A stretch of 64,000 nt of DNA, taken from NCBI GenBank assembly GCA_963921795.1, contig OY997644.1:1359334-1423333 (forward strand), in the 5' to 3' direction. Origin of the DNA: Nannobrachium achirus (taxonomy: Eukaryota > Chordata > Actinopteri > Myctophiformes > Myctophidae). Below are positions 58,005-64,000 of this stretch, piece after piece. The translations under genes were made by a program, and so were the position numbers. A model generated the notes under the pieces. The model saw only the letters and a list, made by a program, of their open reading frames with translations, searched no databases and was not told the DNA's origin. Position 1 is the stretch's first letter, and every line of letters starts with the position of its first letter.

Positions 58005-58141
58005 TCTCCTGTGTAGCCTTTGGAGGTGGAGTGGAAGGAGGCCAGCTCCACTGAGTTGAAGTACTCTGGGCCCATCTCAAACAGAACCTTCTTGAAGGAG
58101 TGGAACTGGCAGTCTGGAGAATACACGTTGTCCTGGTACAC
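58005..58141 (-). CDS. gpt2: alanine aminotransferase exon (PLP lysine)
   Basis: This 137-nt exon reads [20 protein letters not shown] then [26 protein letters not shown]. The STSKG motif carries the lysine that forms the Schiff base with PLP. The first Tyr, following DEV of the previous exon, is the family residue near the cofactor O3'. YSPDC and SVELASF favour the GPT2 over the GPT1 paralogue. The donor GTGAGT is followed within 8 nt by a long (AC)n tract (57924-57998). The acceptor lies in a perfect 43-bp tandem duplication (58123-58208), so a second identical acceptor sits 43 nt upstream. Confidence 0.95.
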
Positions 58142-58208
58142 CTGAGCACACAGCACCAGGTTAGAACACGTTGTCCTGGTACACCTGAGCACACAGCACC
58201 AGGTTAGA
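58123..58208 (-). repeat. 43-bp perfect tandem duplication over a gpt2 splice acceptor
   Basis: Bases 58123-58165 and 58166-58208 are identical 43-bp units. Each holds a TTCTAAC branch-like site, the acceptor GTGCTCAG and the first 19 nt of the exon. The inner copy gives the normal exon. Use of the outer acceptor would add 43 nt reading V-Y-Q-D-N-V-F then TAA. Confidence 0.95.
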
Positions 58209-58251
58209 ACAAACTGCCACAGTCAACATAAAGCAGATTGGTAAAACTTAA

Positions 58252-58254
<3 letters not shown>

Positions 58255-58347
<93 letters not shown>
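58255..58347. repeat. (GT)n microsatellite
   Basis: About 46 GT units ending in GCGTGCGTGCGCG. It lies about 115 bp upstream of the gpt2 exon acceptor. Confidence 0.97.
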
Positions 58348-58349
<2 letters not shown>

Positions 58350-58586
58350 CGTGCGCGTGTGTGTCTGTGGAGATGAGGGTTGCAACATTTTGGGAATATA
58401 CCAAGGTGGAAACGCATATCCTATTTTTTTTTTTTTTCTTTTTTTTTACAAATAGACATAAAGAGGTGTCCAGGTGAACTCAATACTACTTGATTTTGAG
58501 TCTTAAGCTTACATGTATTAGTAAATAGTTCCTCCTGTAGGGAGCATCAATGTGCTCAGCTAATATTATGGCATGATGCTGCCGAG

Positions 58587-59583
58587 TAGAGCTGTCAGTT
58601 TCCCTCTAAAATCCCAATCGAACATCATTCATTTATCTTTATACATTTTCGAACATAGTCGAATATTGAATATAATATATAATGATATAAAATAATGTAT
58701 AGTTGTACAATAATAAACACCGAAGCTACAAGCCCTCACCACATTGCATCATCGACGGGTTGTGGGCTTGCAGTTCGGCTAGCAGCTAAATTGATTGTTT
58801 AGCTAGCTTATCTGACACGGCACGCTGCGTGTCCAGAGTCTCCACTCTCCTACCAGACCCACCAGTGCGACAGAGAGAGGACAGGATGGAAGCTCCCATT
58901 TGTTACTGACGGAAAATATTACAATAAACTTTCGCTGTTGTCATATGTTTCTCAAACGTTACTTTCAACACTGAGTTAACACTGATGACGGCGTAGCCGA
59001 AACGCGTCTGTTTGTTTGCCTGCTGCTACTGCTATTCTACATTAAAAAAGACTCTTAAACCAGACATTGTGAGTGCGGATTATAACTTTTCACTAAACAT
59101 TTTATTAACACATCTGTTGCCAACTCCGAGTTTGTATAGGTACCCTACCTGTGCCAACCCTGAGTTTCCCGAGTTTGGGCCGTTTTTGAAGAAAAACAAT
59201 GGATTTTTTCAAAAAGAAAAAAAATCAGAAATGTTTATGGGCCTCAAAAAATGTATTAGGCATGATCGCGAAATTGCATGATTAACCCCCATACCAACCC
59301 CATATTTCAAACATGGCAGCCATGTTTGTTTACATTTGAAGAAAAACATAATGGCTGCCATCTCATGAATGCCTGAACGGATTTCCAAGTGGATTTTTTG
59401 TTTGAAAGCTGTGAACAGCGTGCACACACGTGGTGCATGATCTAGGCATGGGCGTGCATGATCCTTGCACTATGAATTACATGGAAGTCTATGGAGACCA
59501 TGGCAACTTGGACCTTCAAAGAGATTTAATTTATTGCAATATTCGAATCATAGTCGAAAATGAATTTGGTTCTGACAGCCCTA
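58587..59583. mobile_element. hAT-like element TAGAGCTGTCAG, about 1 kb
   Basis: The ends TAGAGCTGTCAG and CTGACAGCCCTA have a perfect 8-bp duplication CTGCCGAG (58579-58586, 59584-59591). A decayed hairpin is at about 58733-58775. A related stretch without the insertion is at 48430-48495. Confidence 0.88.
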
Positions 59584-59700
59584 CTGCCGAGTCAACTAAT
59601 ACATTAATTCCTGACAGAGTCTAACATGATAGCTCTCACTGACACACTCGTCAATAAGCCAAGTGTTCAAAAATAACCTTTTTGCTGGCAGTGACATTAC

Positions 59701-59780
59701 CTCGTCAGACATGACGAAGAGGTTCTCCTCGTAGGCAAAGTGCAGGACCTCCTCCATGCATTTCTTACTCTGCACCTGAC
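59701..59780 (-). CDS. gpt2: alanine aminotransferase exon (cofactor-binding DEV)
   Basis: The exon is bounded by acceptor TCCCCCTCAG and donor GAG/GTAATG. After one base from the previous exon it reads [20 protein letters not shown] then LFVMSDE. This matches the [20 protein letters not shown] region of alanine aminotransferase 2. The enzyme is a class I PLP-dependent aminotransferase that interconverts alanine + 2-oxoglutarate and pyruvate + glutamate. The Asp of DEV is the family residue that pairs with the pyridine nitrogen of PLP. All 80 nt fit the expected phase. Upstream exons (N-terminal half, any mitochondrial targeting peptide) are not in the window. A TTAA element starts 38 bp upstream of the acceptor. 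Confidence 0.93.
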
Positions 59781-59817
59781 CTGAGGGGGAATGAGACACA
59801 AAGACAGATGACAGGTT

Positions 59818-60358
59818 ATTACACCCATTTAGGCCTAGAATTATTGAATGCTTTAACCAGTGAAAAATAGCAGACATACAAGCTCACAGCGCGGCACCGA
59901 GTGCCGCGCTGCGAGCTTGTAGATCTGCTATTTTTGAAAGAGTCGTGAAAATGTGTGCAAATCTTTGAATATACGTATGTATTTTTAAAGCGAACGTTTG
60001 TAACTCAGATTTTGCTTCTGGGTGGTCCCTGGAACTAGATATTTTGAGATGCGGGTCTGTGGCCAAATACATATCATTTTGGGGGTCCTTCACATGAAAA
60101 GGTTTGAGAACCACCGGTTTCTCAAACCACAGGTTTGAGAGTAGTCTCTCAAGAACAGACTAACTGAGCTCCAGTTTAGTGAAAAGGACCTTTTCTTTGA
60201 CGATGGCTGGCCACATTGCTGACATAGAAACAGGTTTTTCAATTTTCAAAAATAGCAGATCTACAAGCTCGCAGTGAGCTTGTATATCTGCTATTTTTCA
60301 ATGGTTAAAGCATAAAATAATGATACACAATAATGTGTTCCCGTTCTGAATGGGTTAA
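59818..60358. mobile_element. CCCATTTAGGCC two-hairpin element
   Basis: CACCCATTTAGGCC to TCTGAATGGGTTAA. Hairpin 59865-59940 is full, 60247-60298 lacks its centre. GGTTTGAGA is locally duplicated (60096-60137). Begins 38 bp from the gpt2 acceptor. Confidence 0.85.
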
Positions 60359-60786
60359 GGATGCAACATTGTTGCTTGAACCTCATACTGCATACAGTAC
60401 ATAATCCAGATTCTTTCATGCATCTACAAATATTAGAATGCGTGGTCACTAAGCAAACGGGTATTCAAGACATCATGTTCACCAACATCAGAATGTGCTA
60501 CAGTTGCATGACCACGCGCCAAAGCAGCAGCACAACGTTACCATCTTTGCTTGAGACGTGAGCAAGCAGGACATCTGAGACCTTGAAGAGCAGTCATTTG
60601 AGAGGTCGCTAGAGGTTACCCTAACCCTAACCCTGGCAGGTAATGTAGGACAGACACCCAACCCAACAGGCCTTAAACCTCTTAAACCAGGGGTCGGCAA
60701 CCCAAAATGTTGAAAGAGCCATTATTGGACCAAAAAACCCCAAAACAAATCTGTCTGGAGCCGCGAAAAATTATAAAAGCCTTATA

Positions 60787-61057
60787 TATCGTCGTTGTCG
60801 GGTGGAAACCGTGTATGTCCAAAACTTCGTTTTGTACTATTTATCATTTAAAAAAATGAACTAAACTAGGGAAAACAGCCGATCTACAAGCACACAACGC
60901 CTCGCACCGCGAGGCGTTGTGTGCTTGTAGATTTGCTGTTTTCACTACTTTTGTGCGTCAGTCTTGTATGATGAAACAGGACTTTACTTTGTTAAAAAAA
61001 AAAACATATACATTTGTAACTTGGAGATAACAAGGTTTCTGCCCGACAGTGACGATA
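60787..61057. mobile_element. TATCGTC-ended MITE with hairpin
   Basis: TATCGTCGTTGTCGGGTGG to CCCGACAGTGACGATA, with a full hairpin at 60869-60945. Nested in the hAT-like element. Confidence 0.85.
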
Positions 61058-61198
61058 AAAAAAATCGTTAAAACAAAAAAATCATTTTTCCCCCCCATCT
61101 TTTTTCCATTTCCATACATCTTTGAAAAAGCTACAGGGAGCCACTAGGGTGGCGCTAAAGAGCCGCATGCGGCTCTAGAGCCACGGGTTGCTGACCCC

Positions 61199-61533
61199 TA
61201 GTCTCGCGTGGCCAGACTGTTGCCTCCACGATTTGGTCAAATGCTCCCGGCATACAGTCTGGCAAACCGGGGAAGAAACGATGAGTGCGAGATGAAGCGG
61301 AAGTGAAGCTCCCTCGTCACTTCCGTTTCAGTCTCACATCACACATATTTATCATTATATAAATAAAAATCATATAAGCATGTTTAGCTTGCTGCTTAGC
61401 AGAAATGACATTTTAAAATATATATTTTTGAACGGTAATGCCCGTTTCCATTACTCGCCGTTAGGGAGCTGCTGTTCCAGACTCTATATAGCATTCAGAG
61501 ATTGTGGAATAGTTGTCTGGCTACGCGAGACTA
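61199..61533. mobile_element. TAGTCTCGCGT element with 9-bp duplication
   Basis: The ends TAGTCTCGCGTGGCCAGAC and GTCTGGCTACGCGAGACTA are inverted. GCTGACCCC is duplicated at 61190-61198 and 61534-61542, splitting the end of the hAT-like element. 335 bp, non-coding. Confidence 0.85.
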
Positions 61534-61552
61534 GCTGACCCCCGTCTTAAAC

Positions 61553-63464
61553 CATGCACTTTGTTGACTGGATTCCCCCCAGCGGTCAACACTGGGCCCT
61601 CTTCCCTTTTCGCCCTTACACCAAGAATATGAACAGTGGGCCCTGTAGCAATAACATTTGTCCCACCTGATCATTTTGATGATCTTTTTTTAATTTACAA
61701 TATCAGACAGACAATGTAGGATGTATAATGTCTACATAGAGAACCTATCCCCACCTTAAGAATGCTTATTATACTTGTATCCATGACCATGATGGTATTG
61801 AATATCAGGCACAGACAATCAAGCAGCAGTGAAATGTGGTGCAGTCCACCTGCAGGGCTTCGACCTTGAGCTTTCATGCCTCTGTGTTTGCTAGAAGATC
61901 GAGTTGAAGGACAGCGCAATACTGTACGTATATTGATGAAACCAGATTGGACGACCTCGGGTACCGCATTCAATCGGGTGTAGTAGGTTGGTTGGAGTTT
62001 GACGGTCCTCGAGATGAGAACTACAGACATGCACGGACGACTCACGTACAGAGATCATGCGCATATATAGTAGGATATATATTTTTTTTAATGTAGTACA
62101 CTTTTCATTGAAATGTAAATCAAGTGTTACAGAGGTTACGTGGTGAAAACATACTGAAATTCAACCGTTTGAAGATTTACAAACTACGATGAAGTAATTT
62201 TTGGTCCAAATTATTTTGGTGTTGTTTATATACTCCATACTCACGGTGTGCCACATTTACACCCCATAAAATAAAATAAACTACAAAGTACAACCTCTGA
62301 ACTGTGTGACTCCTAATGACAGAGACGGCTGTTTTCTGACATCACAAAACATTCTATCACTCATCATCATCAACTGACTGCTTACATAATCACTGCTGAT
62401 GGAATCAACACACAGTAGGGTAGGCCAAGATGTCAGTGTGACCACATATTGGATTCCAATCAGGAATTACAGGATCAGATGTCATTGTGACCTCCACTGG
62501 CTGTCAGTCAGTCTGTCCGTCACACATCACGTCACACTTATGCCCTACTCATATCTCCGCCATCGTTGCCACTATCCATGCCAAACTTTGCACTCACACT
62601 CCTTGGCTGCCAAACCACAACCTCCATCAACATGGATGTGTCCCATTTAGCGCCACATTTTTTGACACTGCTCCTACAGATTTTGCCCTAAAAGCATGCA
62701 AAGCGGTACACAGTATCTCTTAAGTCATGTCATCAACATGGATTTGTCCCATTTCCCATATTCCCTCATGATTGGCTACGACTGCGTTCTAAAGTTTGTG
62801 TATGCGACCTTCTGGTGTATATATGTACTGTATATATAGCACAAGACTTATCTCTGATGGCGACAATGCTATGCTCCGGGTGGAGCCACAGAAAGGATTT
62901 AATTTATTCCAGTTCCAATATCAATTCTACTTATTGATCCAGTTGGGTTTCCTAAGGAGGATTTGCCTGTTAAAGTCTACCTGCAAGGCACTAGTGTTAG
63001 CATTACATTTGTACCTGCTGGAGGGGATGCAGCACTCGCCCATAAGCAAGTGAAAACACATTCCATTCCTGTGATTTAATGGCATGCCTTGCTGACATAT
63101 ATTTAAGCATTAACTGGGAGGTATTATCACCCTTGTTGTCCAGTTCTTCCACGGCTTAAGGCTCAAACACCACATGAAAAACAAACGTAGGAATGTAGGC
63201 TTCTCAAAGAGCTGAGGAAATCCTGAGCTAAAGCTTTTCCAGGAATTTGGTACCTGTTCGCGATTCCCAATCCCTAGTCACATTCTAAAAGGAACAAGAA
63301 ATTATTAAAAACAGTTTTATATTTTGTCCATTTAAGCCTAAAGTAAGCCTGGTTAATATTCGCCAACAAGAGCAGATCTACAAGCTCACAAAGCATGACA
63401 TCAGAGCAGGTTTGCCCATTGGCAAGCGACACTGAGCAACGGCATCATGCGATGGGAGAATAAA
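61553..63464. other. gpt2 intron, little recognised
   Basis: I looked for an upstream gpt2 exon (NPGNPTG-type) on the minus strand and did not find one. A half hairpin lies at 63370-63392. The frame at 61695-62045 (minus) has no splice support or family match. GTGTATATATGTACTGTATA near 62815 is AT-rich simple sequence. Confidence 0.4.
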
Positions 63465-63982
63465 ATAACCCATTTAGGCCTAGAATTATTGAATGCTTTA
63501 ACCAGGGTGCCGCGCTGTGAGCTTGTAGATCTGCTATTTTTGAAAAAGTTGTGAAAATGTGTGCAAATCTTTGAATATATGTATTTTCAAAGTGAACGTT
63601 TGTAACTCAAATTTACTTCTGGGGGGTCCCTGGAAGTAAATATTTTGAGATGGGGGTCCGTGGCCAAATGCATATCATTTTGGGGGTCCTTCACATGAAA
63701 AGGTTTGAGAACCACTGACATAGTAGTCTCTCAAGAACAGACTAACTGAGCTCCATTTAAGTGAAAAGGACCTTTTCTTTGACGATGGCTGGCCAGATTG
63801 CTGACATAGAAACATAGTTTTTTCAAAAAACCTTAGAAGGATTCAAAAGACACTTATGGATTTTTTTTTCAAAAATAGCAGATCTACAAGCTCGCTGTGA
63901 GCTTGTATATCTGCTATTTTTCAATAGTTAAAGCGTAAAATAATGATACACAACAATGGGTACCCGTTCTAAATTGGTTTTA
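63465..63982. mobile_element. CCCATTTAGGCC element, last copy
   Basis: TAACCCATTTAGGCC to TCTAAATTGGTTTTAA. The first hairpin is half deleted (63506-63543), the second lacks its centre (63870-63922). Confidence 0.85.
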
Positions 63983-64000
63983 AGGAGCAGTCAATTCCAG

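Larger units (their letters stand above)
60688..61544. mobile_element. hAT-like CAGGGGTCGGCAACC element with two nested insertions
   Basis: CAGGGGTCGGCAACCC to GCTGACCCCCG. The 8-bp duplication TCTTAAAC is perfect (60680-60687, 61545-61552). Inside are a TATCGTC MITE (60787-61057) and a 9-bp-duplication element (61199-61533). Confidence 0.9.

Noticed and set aside
61695-62045. Candidate upstream gpt2 exon
   Set aside because: The 116-codon minus-strand frame shows none of the expected aminotransferase motifs and no suitable splice pair.

Overview
The window is a stretch of vertebrate nuclear DNA, almost certainly from a ray-finned fish. Three things point there: two spliced host genes with clear vertebrate homology, very long (CA)n/(GT)n tracts, and a dense cover of short non-autonomous DNA transposons and tRNA-derived SINEs of teleost type. 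I cannot name the species. I found no bacterial-type operons, CRISPR arrays, rRNA genes or intact tRNA genes. I saw nothing I could defend as a retrovirus, LTR element or Polinton.

Host genes. Both genes are on the minus strand and both are cut by the window edges. (1) An LSP1-like gene (lymphocyte-specific protein 1 family) starts at an ATG at 15868. Its exons at 15810-15868, 11068-11502, 5579-5912, 986-1144 and 1-97 have matching splice phases, and the 3' part lies beyond the left edge. (2) An alanine aminotransferase gene of gpt2 type has its last six coding exons at 59701-59780, 58005-58141, 56108-56282, 46731-46886, 42842-42954 and 38300-38411. They give about 257 codons and a stop at 38300-38302. 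The first half of that protein is beyond the right edge.

Everything else is intron or intergenic DNA built from repeats. I could define many insertions to the base from target-site duplications: 8-bp (hAT-like), TTAA (piggyBac/Kolobok-like), TA (mariner-like) and 9-bp (Mutator-like). Many are nested, up to three layers deep. A decayed piggyBac-like transposon (48736-52430) carries the only transposase-like exon I recognise. It sits inside another short element, which itself sits in a (CA)n tract. A second tower (52792-56089) holds three further insertions.

The most unusual feature is a 40-85 bp near-perfect hairpin, core AGCAGATCTACAAGCTCAC and its reverse complement. It occurs about 50 times, always inside one or another of at least seven transposon families that differ in ends and target sites. 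Two families with different ends (TTAA/CCCATTTAG and hAT CAGGGGCGTC) also share the same hairpin-flanked core of about 500 bp.

The transposons press against the exons. The lsp1 exon 2 acceptor has only 12 bp of host sequence before an element whose end supplies a TACTAAA branch-site match. Most gpt2 exons have a repeat within about 20-60 bp. One gpt2 exon has a perfect 43-bp tandem duplication of its splice acceptor; use of the outer copy would put a stop codon into the mRNA.
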